The notes beneath the pieces are model-generated. The model was not told the origin of the DNA. It was given only the letters and a program-made list of their open reading frames with translations, and made no database searches. Below, one piece after another: positions 48,531-63,600 of a stretch of DNA of 64,000 bases (its first letter is position 1; the number at the start of each line of letters is the position of its first letter). The DNA is from Colius striatus (lineage: Eukaryota > Chordata > Aves > Coliiformes > Coliidae): the NCBI RefSeq assembly GCF_028858725.1, contig NC_084766.1, forward strand, positions 28,255,001-28,319,000, in the 5' to 3' direction. Made by a program: the position numbers and the translations under genes.

Positions 48531-49846
48531 TTCGGGGTTATTTTCATGGTGTGTTTCAAGACCAAATTGGAGATTGCTGCCTTGAACTTTAGGCTCTAGA
48601 AATGAGGTTTACGATGGGGCCTTTTGGGAGTTTCTCCCTCAGTTTTGGTCTCATCTCGAAACCGTTTTCATCTCGCGTTGGAAGCGTATTTAGGAATTCA
48701 GAGCAGATTTATGAATCGCTGTTTGTCTGGGCTTCAGGGCAGGCAAGGCAGGGTCTGCATGGACAAATGGTATGATTTGAGTAGGGCTGGCTCTGTAAGG
48801 GGAGCAGAGCATGCCTCAGAAACAACCGCTGCAGACGGTCATGGAGGCGGTTTGCATCTGTCTTAGCATCGGTATGTTATAGGCAGATTGAGGCAGAATT
48901 TGCTGACTTTCATCCATGGGTTCTGGACTCGTGTCTGGGGGGGTAGTGATGTGAAACCAGGCAGTGGCAAAGCAGGTAGGATTATGCATCCTCTGTGTGG
49001 TGCCACTATGTGGAGGAGTTAACTTGTAAAACAAACTGATAAAATCAATGGCAATCGAATATTTGGGCAAAAAAATAACTGTCCCACAGTTACAAAAGCA
49101 TGAACGTATGAAAAATTGCTGAGTTACTAGTTGTGTGGGAGAAGTTGCTGCTTAAATGAATTTCGGTACCAGAGGAATGAAGCTGACAAATGTGACCTCA
49201 GCCTTTAAAAAAGGGCTTTGCCATGCCTGGGGCAGCTTCAAGCTGTCTCACCCACCTCCTGGTCCAGTTGCAGGTGGCTGGAGTAAAGCACAGGTGTGGC
49301 AGATGTATGGCTCTATGTGATCTGCTGGGAAACAACGGTGGTGGCTTTGGAGTGGAGCGGCACAAACTGGGGCAGTTGTGCACGTGGCTGCTTTGGCAGC
49401 AGATCTGCTGTGAAAGGCTCTCTTTCTCCTCTCTGCCAGGGTTTGCCGGTAGTTCTGTTGTACCAGGGAGTTCTCTGGTCTGCACGCTCTGTCATGTGAG
49501 TGGTCTGGTTGGAAATGGTGTGTGAACTCCTCATTCCAGCCTTGTTGGTGGCATCCAGTGCTTGCAGGGAAAGAAGGTGTTGACTTTGGGAATGCTGTGG
49601 GCTCTATGGATGTTATCAGATGAGCTCCTCAATGCCACTTTGAGTAAGGAGTGCGTGCGCTCCTCAATGAAATGATGATTGTGTGATGTTTTAACTTAGA
49701 AATGTTCACGTTAGTGCTTTTAGTGGTACTTATTTTTTTTTTAGAAGGCACTACTTGTGTATAGTTTTTGCTGGGAGAATGTGAAGCCCTAAGCAGGTAG
49801 CAAGGGGTGGGCAGTTTGGGGGTTGAGTGATGATTGAGGTTAGTGC

Positions 49847-49861
49847 ATGATGATGATGATT
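49847..49861. repeat. Short ATG trinucleotide microsatellite
   Basis: About five units of ATG/ATGATGATG. Ordinary intronic microsatellite. Confidence 0.85.
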
Positions 49862-52800
49862 AAGCACGTCCTTAATTCTTGACCAATAGATGGAGTGCTG
49901 CTACGCTTTAGGATATCTGGGGATTTAATGGTCTCTTGGTTAAATCAGTCATTATCCTTGACTCTTGCCTGAGGATTGAGGCAGCTGACATTTGTATTTA
50001 AGGAAATGATGAGTTTAGGGTGGTGCAGTTGGGCTGCGGTGTACACTGTGATCATCTAACCCAAAGAGGAAGTTCAGGTGGTGCCTCTCCTCTCACGCTA
50101 GAGACTTTGAGTTGCTTGTAGAAAGGGTGGACTTTAGTGATGTGGGTGCCTGGGAATGTTTCACTGTTATCAAACTGCAGCTCTTCTGTCCACCCTTTGC
50201 TGGTTATGAAATGAATGTCAGTTGTTCGACAGGGCTGGATGAACTGAGCTCAGTACAGTGTAACTGTGCTGGAACTGTCTCTGTTGCATGTGATGTTAGA
50301 GGTGACATTGCAAGCGGGGCTGCCTCCTTTTGTTCAGCTCCACTTGTTACAGGCCAGTTGACCTGGTGTAAGGCACTATTTGTCATGGAAATTGGCAGAA
50401 ATTGACATGTAAGAGGTGAAAAAGGAAAAATATTTAAAGACATGACAATGTTTGTTTCCTTTTAAAATTATTGTTGCTAGTTAAAACTGCAACAAACATC
50501 CTTACCATGCTGTGGATAGTGTTGGAATGATAATGCTTTAAAACCCCCCAGTTTTCATTGGGGAGAATAACTTATGTGACTTGGTGCGTAAAATTGTTAG
50601 CATTTTTTTACACTGGATAGAAATGTTTGTTTCTTAAAAAAATGTCCTGTAACTTTAGCAGCCATAGCATCCTCTGGCTATTATTTCCCTTGTAAATCAA
50701 TTTTGCATTTTCATAATGCTGCTGTTTCAAAAAACTGAGTCGGTCATTGTTTTGGTATTGACTTAGAAGAATGCAATCTATATTATTTCATAAAATTGCT
50801 TCCTGTTACTTCAAGCTATGTTTTGAAATGCTGGTTGCCACATGAGAGATGATGGCAGGGGGTGATGTGGCTTTTGGTAGGATTCTTGGGGGTAGTTGTC
50901 TTTTGTGTAGCTTTTTTTTGGCCAGAGAAAGATGAATAAAAGCTGTATGACCCTTAGGGAACAAGCAGCAACTTACTAATTGTATGTTAATGTTAGGTCT
51001 GTTTGCCACAGTCTATTTTGCTTCCTATATAACTTTGAGTCACTTGGCCTGTAGGGAAACTCTTTTCTACATTCAAGATAACCCAAGTCATTGTACATCA
51101 TCACAAATCAGATTTTGAGGTATTTCTTTAAAAGACATCTTAGCAAGTACATGGTTGTTCTGTGGATAAGTTGTGGTTTGGATTATTAGCTAAGACAAAC
51201 CAGCTTTAATCAATTTGGTTAGATAAAGTATAGTTATGACATGCTCTTACTCTGGGCTTCAGGGAGGTGGTCACTTCAAAATCATCAGTAAACTAGAAGA
51301 TGTTTAGTCCTAAAAAGTTGAGATTTTCTTGAGACTCACTGAGAAGTCAGTGAAAGGTGGCTTGAGAACTTCAGAGTTCAGTGTGAGGGTGATGGTTTCT
51401 GGTTCATTTTTTTCTACCCTGGATCTTCACAGTTTGGTAAATGTGATGTAGGTATTTAGTTATGCACCATGTTTAATACACTCTCAGAGTGCTGTCTTAT
51501 GGTGGTAAAGCTACTTCTGCTTGACAAGGACACAATCAGCTGTTACAAAGTGCTAATTAGGGAAATATTGTAATAGCCTCACTCATTGTTCCAATCTCTT
51601 CAACTGTCCTGGTCTTGGCTAGAAAAAAACTCTTTTCTTGCCTTGTATTATTTAATGTGTTAAAATCCTAGTGACATCAAAGCAGCAGGTATTTTCCATG
51701 TGAGTTAGCAAGTTGAGGTGCAGATCAGTAAATCCCAAGCTGGTATGAACTCCGGCTTACTTTGCAGATTTTCTCAGTATTTTCTTGACCTGTAGCAGCT
51801 AACAGCTGGTAAATCTCTTGTGCAGTCAGAACCTCCTGAAGTTACTTCTTCAGCATAGTACGTGGCAATCTTGAACACTGTAGAGTTAATAGCAGTTTAC
51901 TGCAGCTCTTATTGTCTGTGCTGCCCTGAATGAGTACTCAGCATAGTGTCGGTGTTAATGGCAGCTGGCACTTCAGCCAAGAGCTGAACTATCTGCTGTG
52001 TGGGCCAAAGAAAGAGGATTGAATTGTTTCGAAAATCTACTTGTTTTCATTTATACCTGTAATAATTGATCTCAAGATATTTTTACAAATTTGTGCATGT
52101 ATTTAATTGTTACATTATCTGGGGTGTTTGGGGGGTTTTTTGTTTTGGAGTTTTCAGCATTCCTATGCATGTAATCTGTAGCTATTACACTAAACATGGC
52201 AGAGTTTAGAAGCCAGTTAAATCTGCATCATGTTTGCTGATGTGGAGTAAATGTCAGTTCTGGAAGCAGGGTACTTGCCACCTAACCAAGCGTTCCTGGG
52301 CATGTCCTTCTGAGGGCAAGTAGAGTGCAAAGTAGAAAAGCTTTCTTATTGGATAAAAGCTTGGTTTACTTGTTCTAATACAGTAAAAAAACAAGGAAGG
52401 AAAAATACAGTTTGAAAGATAAATATATTCTGTTTTCCTCCTCCAAGTCTGGACTGGCTTTTGTGGAAGAAATGCTTTTTTTCACAGCTCTAGAGGTCTT
52501 GACAGAATTGCTATGGAAGTGATTAGGTATTGAAGTTGTCTATGTGATTCAAATAAATCATTTCCAGAGCAATGAAAATTGTGAGTTGGCTGGATTTGGA
52601 GGCACCGCTGATATTAGCCTAAGTTGTTTCATATAATCCACTATCCCAGTACTTCCTTAGCAACCTGTAGGACATTTTAGTCTTTATGGATTTATATACA
52701 AGAAACTCTGTATTTATAAAGAGCATCAGTAAGGCCACAAAGTCAAGTATTTGAAAGCTGGATAGTGCTTTCCAAAGAAAATATCCTTGATTTAAAAATG

Positions 52801-54628
52801 AAAACTAAACTAAAGCATTGGAAAGTATACTTATGTGCCCTCATGTCAGGAAGATAAATGATTTGGCTCAGATACTTCAGATCTAGCAGACACTTAGCAG
52901 AGGCAACCTTCAGCCTAACGAGTGAAAAATTAGGTGAAATTGAAAATAGGATTTTGGGACGGAAGCGGCAGACAATACTAGGCAGTGCATCCAGCTCTGT
53001 CCAGAATTGAATACAATGACACAAAAGTAGTGACCTCACAAGTACCTTTGTGTTTTCCTGACTCAGATGCACAACCATTTTTAGGTTTGCTAATGAATTG
53101 CATAACAGTTTCTCCAGATTCCTGATCAATTCTAAAACAGGAGTAAAACAAAATATAATCCAACTCTCTTTTAATGTACCATTTACTGCTACACACAAAA
53201 CTACCTACCTACCGTATTTGCTGTCTGTCCTAAACCACTAAAACCAAACCAAACCACTTTGTTCTTAGAGCAAACAAGCTTTGTTTGGAGCTTGCATGAT
53301 GCGGTAGCCTGTGGAGAGTGGTAAGAGCAAGTGTTCTAGGATTGTTTTCAGTTAGATTATCTGCACTCTCTATGATGGTTCTGAAGTTTAGGGTGTAGGA
53401 AGCTGTGTACAAAATTAATACCTGTCATTCCCATGTTAACTGAAGACAACATTAGCCCTTTTGATGCAGTATTACTGCCAAAATAAATGAATAACTAGTC
53501 AAATAGGTTTTTTTCTGTATCATGATTAGCTTTTGATGGTGCCCACAAGAAGCCCATCATCCTGTTTCAGATCTTGATCACATATGAAGCATTGTACTAA
53601 ATAAGTACTCAGTTACAGAGTGATTATCTTTGTAATGTTCATAATTAATCTGTAAAATTTCTGGCTTTCAATGACAGCTGGCTTTAAATGTCTGTTTGTC
53701 TAAAAGTATATGCAAAGGCAAAACTGTTGAGTCAAATATTTTTTTGACCCAGCTGTTGGGATAGAAGGGAGAAAGCAAAGATGTTCGTGATCTTTAATTC
53801 ATTTACTAAATGGAAGCTGATGTCTCTTAGGATAAACTGTGTATTTTCAAGCTAAAGATTGTGTAATTTTCTTATTCATGAAGTTATTGAGGTTGTGTAA
53901 GAATCTGTGGGGGTGTGTTGAATTTTCTACTTTTTTTCCCCATTCCCATTGATGGAAATACTATTGAATACAAATTAGATTTCTTGCTGATGTGCTGATT
54001 GTTATGGGTTGACTCTTCAGAGCTGTTTGTCTTTGATGCATAGCTGACTTGGCATTCAAAGAACACGTGCATGTTCTGTGTTAAACAGCTTAAGGACTGG
54101 AGTGACACAGTTGGAGAGCTTGGCAGATACCTCTGTGTGTGCATGATTTGGAACGAAAAACTGCGTCCTCAGTGATGAAATGTCCAAAGCAGATCGCTCA
54201 GTCAAATTTTCATAAATATTTTTATTGCAGAGACTTAATCCTGAACAGCTGAGGAAGAAAAATGAAGTTGTGATACATGCTTTAATAATGTCTAGTACAA
54301 TGTTTTGTGAAGTATGCCTGTAACCAGCAAAGCCCTCTTTATACGTTTTGGCTTGTTTCTTATCAACCTGATCAATTCCAGATCTATGATTTTGAACAAA
54401 AAAAGAGGAAAAGCACGGAAGAACTTGCAAATAGATTGAATTTTCTGGATTTTCAAAAAAAAAACCCCACAACCAAATTAACAAAACCAAACCAGAAACT
54501 AAACACAGTGATCTGGCAGCCAGGTTCCTCCTTCCTCTTTTTTTTTTTTTCTTTTTTGTTACTCACTCTGTTTCAAACTTTGTTTAAATAGTTTTGCAGC
54601 ATGCAAAGGGATTGAACACATCTGTGTA

Positions 54629-54642
54629 GTGAGTGAGTGAGT
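54629..54642. repeat. Short GTGA tetranucleotide microsatellite
   Basis: GTGAGTGAGTGAGT, three and a half units. Note that it contains repeated splice-donor-like GTGAGT words. Confidence 0.85.
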
Positions 54643-57600
54643 CTGTACTCAAAAACATTTTAGGTTTTTAAAAAAAATCTTGAAATGAATCCAGGTAGCT
54701 TCCTAGTTAAAACATATCAAGTAACATAAAGCATGTGAGCTCAAGGCAGCTGAGTTTAACTATATAAAACATTTAAGCTGTAAAACACCAGGAGGGGTTT
54801 TTTTTTTCAATAGATGCCTGGATAATTTGCCTTTAGGTGGCAGAGAGCTAATGTGGGTTCCCTTTTTACATCAGATGTTTTCCTGTGGGCCAAGCACTTG
54901 GGAGGGAAAAACTGAAGTACTGCTTCCTCTTTAAATGGTTGTTGCATACATATTACGCTCTTTGTGTGTGTTCACCCAAGCTTAGATGTTTTTAAACAGC
55001 AGTGTCCCGAATTCTACATGCCCTAGGACAACTCCTGGTTAAGGGATAGATTTCAAAGACTCTTGGTTCTTCTTGAGCACCTTGTCATGCAAAGTGGAAA
55101 TTTTTACTGTCTGGTCAGCAGAAAATGTTCTTTCTCACACCATTCCTAATGTGAGTATTTTATTGCCTGACAGTGCCTCTAATCAAATCAAGTGACTTAA
55201 TTTATTGCCAGGTGAGATCTTGTGTCCTTCAAAATACCTTATGTCTAAATATCTCCAATTGCCTGGATCAGGACATTGTCTATCCAGTGATAGACCCAAA
55301 GTCACCAGTAGGGATTGTTAGTGCGGTAGGATGTCTTCTATACCACAGAAGAGGCCTCCAGCAAGAGCAGCCAACATTTCAGTCATATGCTTTGTGAAAT
55401 CTGCTCAGAGGTGAAGATTGTCAAATCTCTCCTCAGGTAGCAAACACATACGATGTATTTTAGAGCAAAAGGGAGAGCGCTGAGAGGAGATACAGGAGGT
55501 AGAGGCACTCTCCTCTGTAAGCAAGGTGAGCAGGGACAAAAGCTCACCCAGTGGTTCCAGTGCCAGTAACTTTGACTGTCAGGTTTTTTTTCCTATAGCT
55601 GCAAAAAATAGACGAGCCCTAGCCCATATATATCCTCAAAGCAATGTGCATAGGGCAATCCTTTTCAAGAACCTCAGCTCCTATATTGCACTTGCTTCTG
55701 ATCTTGGATCTGTGAACTGTTTCACGGGATTCCACAAAATAGGGCAAAGTATAGTAGTCTTATTGTTCCAATACTTGTGTTAGGAGATCCTGCCTCTCCA
55801 CTGCAAAAATTGTCTATTTTCTGGTTCAAAAGGACCGAAATCCTCTCCTTTTGACGGGAAAATAGTAAAGAAACATAAAAATCAGATATGTTGCTTCCTT
55901 TCCTAATGATATCAACTAATACCTTGCATAAGACTCTACTGTATGTACAATAGCGACCAAACAATTAGCTAATGGTGGGAGTAAGAATAACAGTGTCATA
56001 TCTATAGCCTGGGTTAGCCTTTAACAAGAAAGAATAGCTTCAGGTGTACTATGTAACACCAGTGTCTGACTACTGTCAAACATACTGCAAATGTCTAGTG
56101 ATAGGTATTGTGTGCAGTAAATTTATCTCTGTAGTAGAAACCCGACGTTGTTGCTATTCCCAGGGGATATGTTGAATTCCATTATTATTGAAGCTGAGCT
56201 AACAGAGCTTTGCTTATAGTGTACATACAGACAAGATGGTTCTTCACAGAGAGGTGACCTTTGCTGTATTTTGGTTTCAGATTTCAGAGGGACCTATTTA
56301 AAAGTTTTTTAGCTTCAGTCCACACCCTGCTGGTAGTTAGCTGTGAAACTCTTTGAAGAACGTTGTTTGGTTTTTGTTTTTTAAAAAAAGTGTGCCCTTT
56401 ATTACTTTAATAAAGTTAGATAAAGGTCATTTGTTTACTCCTTTCATAATATACACTGCTGCTGCTGTTACATGTCAATATAACCGATAGTTCAAAGATG
56501 AAATTAAAGCTCCAGAATTACCAGTTACAATGTGCAAATGTGTAGTATAAGTAATACATTTTTATGGCTCTTCTGGTTATTAGTTAACTTGAAGAATGTG
56601 TACTAGCATATATTTGTTCTGGGGAAAGCTAGTATGGTTGACATGGTATAATGTAGTGTACTCCCTCCAAGGTTATTCCACCCTCTAAACTTTTTTGGGA
56701 GGTTACTCTCCAAAACAAGAAAAGAAACAAAGTGCTGCAATCTTATTTAAAAACACAGTCAAATAAGAAGTCTGAATGTCACTGTTCCAACAAATATAAT
56801 CACCTGTTTAATATAGTCAGCTGTCTTTAAGATTCTGCTTTCCACCTGATTGAAATATGAGGATTGTGCATTAAAACCAAGCTAAAAGGGACATCCTGCT
56901 CTTCCCTCTTGGCCATGTAGTCCTGCTACATCCTCTATCGTGTAAGCCCTACTGCCAACTGTGAATTGCAGCTGAGTGCCTCCTCTGTCTGCATTAACGC
57001 TCTTTAGTAAGTTGATTAAGCTCAACAGAGGGTTGAGTGAGCACTAGAATTGGATGGAAGGTATCTAAGGCAATGGTGAGAACCTATGAGGAAAGGAGGG
57101 AATAGGGAGATGGGAGACTGTCAGTGCTGAGCTTCAGGTTGGCTCCAGCCCATTAATCCTTCAGTGGTGACAGTTTGGCAGGGTCCTGCCTGGGAGGCAG
57201 TGTGATAAGTGGAAGATTGCATTCAGTGTTTTGCAAGGAGGCTTGTTTGTAGGAAAATGGATTTAAATAAGTTGTTTAGTATAGCTCAGTCTGCCTCCCA
57301 AAATGTTGTGTAGCTATAACTTGCAGCGTCTTACATATATTTGAAAATTATATTGCCTTCCTTCTCCTTCCATCCAAGTTCTCATCAGTTAAATGATGTA
57401 TAAGAAAACCTGGTGTTGCTACCAACACATTTGGCAGAAAAGTTGCTTCAGAAGTGTAATACTGAGTTTCCAAGAGCAGAAAGCTGTTTGCTGTTTAATT
57501 TGACTGAAATCGTTCCAGTTAGTCTCTGTGCAGGTGGTGAACGACACAAATTCACAGGGTGAATAGCTGTCCTGCAAGTTGCACTTCGTAGTCGTCAATG

Positions 57601-60600
57601 CTGAGTCCTCTTAGTTTTGTCTCGAACCACTCTGTTTTCCTCTTTTTCCTAACTGCAACAAAGCAGCATCTTCAAAAGTTTGTGTTTTCTTTGTTTGATG
57701 TGATATGAAGGCTTCAGTGTAGGTACTTAAGGAGTCTTATCAAAGTAATACTGGCTCAGTCAGAGTAAAGGTGCTTTAGTTAAACAGACTATGGCTGTGT
57801 TTAAAAATAACAGCTCTGGCTGTGTCAGCGGGTTGGACGACCTGATACTGACTTCAACAGAAAGAGCTTCTGAAAATTACATTTCCTGTTGCATGTATCA
57901 GCCCCAGAATGAACTTGGTGTTTGTTGGTAGTGTTTTGGTGTTGGATGAACCAAACTAGAGCCCTTGAATTTTAAATGTGATTAGCCAAATGATTTCAGA
58001 GAGAACTTGTTGTACAGTGCACCTTTGAAATACACAAACAGGAGTAACAGCATTTTTGCTTCAGATTGTCTCAACAGTGGTGTCTGGGCTTGGGTGCAAA
58101 CACCACCTTCATCTAAGCTCAGTGGTTTGAGGTTCTCAGCCATTTCTGTAGGAAAAAGGTGATGGTGTGTACACTACCAGCCTGGGGTCTGTGTGTCATT
58201 GCTGTGCTTACTCATGTGTAGGCTATTGTTTTCTTGTAATAGTGAAGTGTGTGGAGGAGCTTGTTAGTTAATCCCTTGTATTTGTTTCATCTCGTCCCGT
58301 ACCTGGTTTGGCTCTGACTCGTGCTACCTTTCTGAAGACTCATTTCAAACACTAGTATTCTTAAAAAGTCTTAGTTGATGAGATATAGGCCATATTCAAA
58401 AAAAAAAGAGTAAAACTCTTTGAAAATACTATGTGTACCTAATATTTATTCCATTTCTTACAGTTCTTATTCTGTGGAGGATTTCTGTCCTTTTTTATTT
58501 CTTGGCAAGGAGGACAGTATTACATTCTTATACCAAGAGGAAGGGTATTAAGCTTACTCATAAAAAGATGCTTTATTATCAAATATAGTTTTTCATTTTG
58601 TCCATTGGAAATTTCTTTTTTTAAACTCTAACTGTACCCAGATTACTAGCTTCATTCATGAGGTCCTTGTAGCAAGTTTGGATGCTGTCTTTGTTAAGTT
58701 ATGGCTCCTGAGGGTTTTCTGTTACAGAGGTTTCTTCAGTCAGGGGAAATGAGGGTATAATAAAGAGGATCCAAGGACCGAACATAATGATTCTGTATAA
58801 CTGAAACAAACAATGCCAGATTTGGCTGATGTTGGATTTTCCATCATACTTTTTTTATTGGCATTTGTTCATTTTGCTTGAAGCAGCATTTAAAACTGAG
58901 GCAGCTTGAGTGCCTGAAGTAACTAAAAGACCAAAAGCAGACAATTTGGACAATACTTTTAATCCGTGTGTTCTTCATGCATTTACCCTGAATTCTGGCT
59001 TACTCAGGGAGTCTCCTTGACTCAAATGCCATTAGAGCAGTAAATTCAATGGGAAACATCCAGATTCACTGAAAGGACTAAAACTGAAGCCAGCATAATA
59101 GATCTGGCTATGCCTGAGGTTCCTGAAACCTTGTTCCAAACGTTCACTCGTGCTTGGTGAGAAGCAGTGCTGCCATCTGACACGGTGAGTACCCGACTTT
59201 TGCTGCTGTTGCTGTTACCTCTGACTTGCTGCATCTATCTGCTACCTGTTGATGGTATCTTTTGCCTTCTACTACAGTTATAAAATATTATTAGTTGTAA
59301 TGTGCTAAAATGGAGATAGGATCATCAAAACATACTTCAGGGTGCAAGCAAATTTGCTGAGAGAACCTATAAATAAATGACTGTGTCTCTCAGCCAGAAA
59401 TAGTGTGAAGCAAGAAGGCAGAGTATACTGGTGGCTTGCTTTCTCTCTGATGTTGAGCATTGCCAAGAAGAGGAATAGTGATGAGTCTTTCTCACTGCCT
59501 CTGCAATGCCAGAACATTGGTCTTTCAGCGTAAGGAAAGTGCAGTACTGTGATTCTTTTTTTTTTCTGGAGAAATCTCTCAAGGAGACAGGAGGAAAAAA
59601 TATAATATTAACTTTGACATTTGCAAACTAGTAGATCTCATAGTAAGGCTACTGAAGTAAAAATTGTGGGCATCATTTTAATGCCTTTTTAGTTCTTTTA
59701 GAATGTTTTTTTTATTATTCTCAATACTTTCTGTGTGTGTTGATGAAACTAGGTGCAAAAATTTAATCATACTGAATTGGAACAATCGAATCAGTTAAGA
59801 AAACCATTTACTCTCCCATCTATTTCTGCACCTGCTCTGCAACATACCTTATCCCCATTGCTCATAGAAATCTAGGAGAAACTTTGCTAATGCTCTTTTT
59901 TTAAAATTCAAGTTCAACTGCATAACTTTCTCTATTCTTATGACTTTCCTACCCATGTTAGAAGTAGAAGTTACTCTGTAAAAATTAAAACTTTTCCAGT
60001 GGCTAATTGTGTATCATGTTGGAAAATGCAAACTGGAATCCTCATGGAGCAAAAAGCTGTATGTGATTTGAGATTAGTGCTTGGGTCAAATTCAACAAAC
60101 ACGGCTTTTGTGTCTTTTAAATTTTCTTTTTGTACCATAATATGCAGGTGCTACAGTAGGATTCTGCTTTATGAAAAAAGTAAGTTGACAGAAGGCGTAA
60201 GACTGCATAATGCCTCAAGGATAAACTTTTTGAAATGTTTCTGTGGATTACAGCAATGGGTGTTACATAAGAAAGAAAAAAGTTTGCCCTGAGGTGCCTA
60301 TATTATGAAGACATTTGTAAAAGTAGAATTTATCTGTCTAGAAATTTATTGTGATGCCCATTTCTGACCCGAGGAGATATGAGTATGGATGAATTGTAAA
60401 ATTACTGTCCTTTACAGGCATCCGTAAATTTTGGGGCTTGCAAGGTTGTGTAACTTGGTGTGAAAAACATAAAAGGTTACAGCTGGTATCTTCAAATTAT
60501 TTATCTTGTAGTTGTGTGAAATTAAGTTTCCTGAGAGATCTGAGTGATAGTGTAAGAGGATGTGATCTTCTAGTTGTTTATTCTATGTGGTAAACAACTG

Positions 60601-63600
60601 CCTCAGACTTAACCAAAACTGTGCAATTGTGAAGCTTTTTAATCAATTAGAGCACTTTCTTGAGTGTGTTTGGATCGGAGGGGTTAAGTATAAAAGCAGG
60701 AAAGTTGAACTATCTTGATTGTGAGATGCAGTGATTTCCTTGTAGTATCTCATTGGGGAAAGTTTGCACTGGACTCGAATCTACAGCTGCTGAGGCTTTC
60801 CCTTGAACCACGGCATCTTTCTTTGGCTCAGTCCGTAAAGGAACGGAAAGGCAGGAGGTATTCACACTGCTGAGCTTTTCCCTTATTCACACTCCTGCTT
60901 TGAATTGTGTTTGGGAGAACTCTCTATGGATGCCGGAAGCCTTTAGAACAAGTGAACTCAGCTCAGGCTTGGCTGGCTAATTAAGGTAGAGTACTGAATA
61001 GCACACTGGGTTATTACGCCTGTATACAAATTCTTTGTATGATGGGGCCTGGATCCCTGGGTGCTCCTGACTCCGTGCAGATTTCACCCAGATAGCAATT
61101 CTCTGTTTTGTTTTCAGCTCATTATTCAGATTTCTGTCATATTTAAATATACTGTCTGCATATTGGCTTAACCACTGGAAAAACTTGGGTTATGAGGGTT
61201 TGGGTTTCTTTAAAAACCTGTTAATACAAGCTGTGTAAATACTGCAGTGTGCTACCTTTCTCCTTTTGAAGATATGTTATTCCACATTGATGCAGCGGCT
61301 GCATATTTGATGTTCACCCATCCTGGGGACAGTGAAACACTTTGTGTGAAATAGTGGGCACCTAGTACATGAATTAAGGTTTTGCCATTGATTTGTTAAT
61401 GTGTCTATGTGTATGTTTTCAGTTCTCAAGCAATTCACTTTGTTTGTCTTAAGAAAATAAACAAATGCACACACATCCTTGTTTGTTTCTCCTGCCTCCT
61501 ATTCATCCGTAGGCTTCAGAATTAGACAAGTCAAAGTATGTTCATATCGTGGCTTCTCTTAATGCTTGAAGAAAAGGCTTTGCTAGCCAGGCTTCTGGTA
61601 TAAAAAGTAGATAAGTGCACCTACCCAGCAGGGCTCTTGTTTTTACATGAAGCTGTAGCAGTTGGAGTTTGGAAGTAACTTTTATGCCATATGTGGGCAG
61701 AGCTGATCGCCAGCCTCACTCACCTGAACCAAAGTATCTGCAAACAACTTGGGTGAGAGCTTAGCTGAGCCTCAGAGCTTGGGTGCTCTAGCAGCCTCTC
61801 TTGCCAAAATAACCTTTTCTTTGTGGAGCAGAAACAAGTGCTTTGCACACCTCTGGGCTCCAATTGCCTTGTTTATCTGTCCTTGCCAAAGTTTCTTCTC
61901 TGAACAAGTCATTAGGTCTAACCACACTTTAAATAAATCTGATTCCACCACTGAAGAAGGTGTTTATATGACTGTATATTATATATTTTTTTAAAATCCT
62001 GTTGAAAATTATGCTCAATCCATCTGTAATAGATGTTTAAAGTTCTTACTGCAGATTACTTGAGACATTTTAAACAGTTGTGAAAAAATCCAGTTGTCCA
62101 ATCTTCCCACCTCAAGAAGCAAATACAGCTATGTATCTGTTGATTAGACATCAGCTGTCATGAGAAGATTTTAAAAATTGAAGCTTTGTTCACATTGTCT
62201 GACACTGTATTTCTTAGGTGGAAATGAGACTTTTCCCTGTTTTGATTTTTATTCTTCAACTTTTTTGTCATTTCATATGACCTTTTTAAAACCTTGCTTG
62301 GAAAAGATAATCTAGATTAATCAAATACGTGAGCTTTGCCAATAAATGTGAGTGCTCATAAGTGGCAGTGACCACTGAAAGTTATGTAGTTTTATTTTCA
62401 AAGGCCCAATCAAAAGATAATTTGAGGAAGTGAGTTGTTTTCAACTGATGATTTTAAGTGATGTTGCTGGTAGTTAACTAACCTAGTTTAAGCACATTAA
62501 TTCCTTCAATAAATGTCAAGGTGTAACTATGTATATAACTATGAATGACTTGGGGGTTTTACTAGTTTTTTTTAATAAGCATGAATGTAGGGTAAAAAAG
62601 TTATACATATTGAGATTTTTTTTTTAAAGCATTGGATTATCTATTTATATGAAGATGAACTTGTCTGAGCTGGTTCAGAAGTGTGCATTAAAGAACCAAC
62701 ATATTCAGACTTTACTAATTTTGAATTAAAAACTTCTTGTTTCTGTCCCTTTTGGGGATTTATCAGAATTAAACTACCATTTATGTTCTGAGCAATGCTA
62801 AACTACACCAATTAAACCTTTATCGTAGACTTTAGTTACCTTATTGAGGGCTCTGTAATTTAGTAAGAGATTTTAAGGGTGTTACTGGTGATCAAAAATG
62901 TGGACATCAGTTTCTTGTTAATTATCTTTTTTACTCAAAACACAAACAATTAGTTGAAGTGTCTTAAGCCAATCTTGTCCTGTGAGTGGAGTTGTAGTAA
63001 CTATTTTTGTACTTTGAAAATCAAATTACAAGTCAGGTGCAGTCCTAGGTAAGTGGTGTTTGTAATGAAGCTTAGACTAAACTTAGTTCTAACCTATAAC
63101 ATTGCCTTCTCACAGCTGGTATAGCAATGAGCTGCTACAAAGCAGTTTCCTCAGCAACGTGTTCAGCATTACTTTGATAAGGGTGTGCTTGAATTGTTTT
63201 TGTGGAAGATGTATGAAGAGGGGATGTGTGTAACTTCTTTAGTTCTAGGAACATTTTTTTTGTGAGTTAAGAGACTTGGAGGGAACATGGAAGATGAGTG
63301 GAATGATTATACAGAGAAAATTTTTCCTTAAATGTTATGTTCAAGATGCAGGCCACATCTGTAATCATGTTTTTAGAAATGAGTCCACAATAAATTGATT
63401 CTCTGCCAACAGTATCTGGTTGCACTTCATGTACATGTTTTCCTTCATAAGGAAGGCAAGCCATATGACATAACCCCAGTCAGATAAAACTGATTGTATC
63501 TAATACTTTGTTTATTTATATAGCACCACAAGATAAAATCTGACTTCATCTGAAAGACTTTACAGCAGATTACAAAGGTGAGCAGATGACATCTGCATTT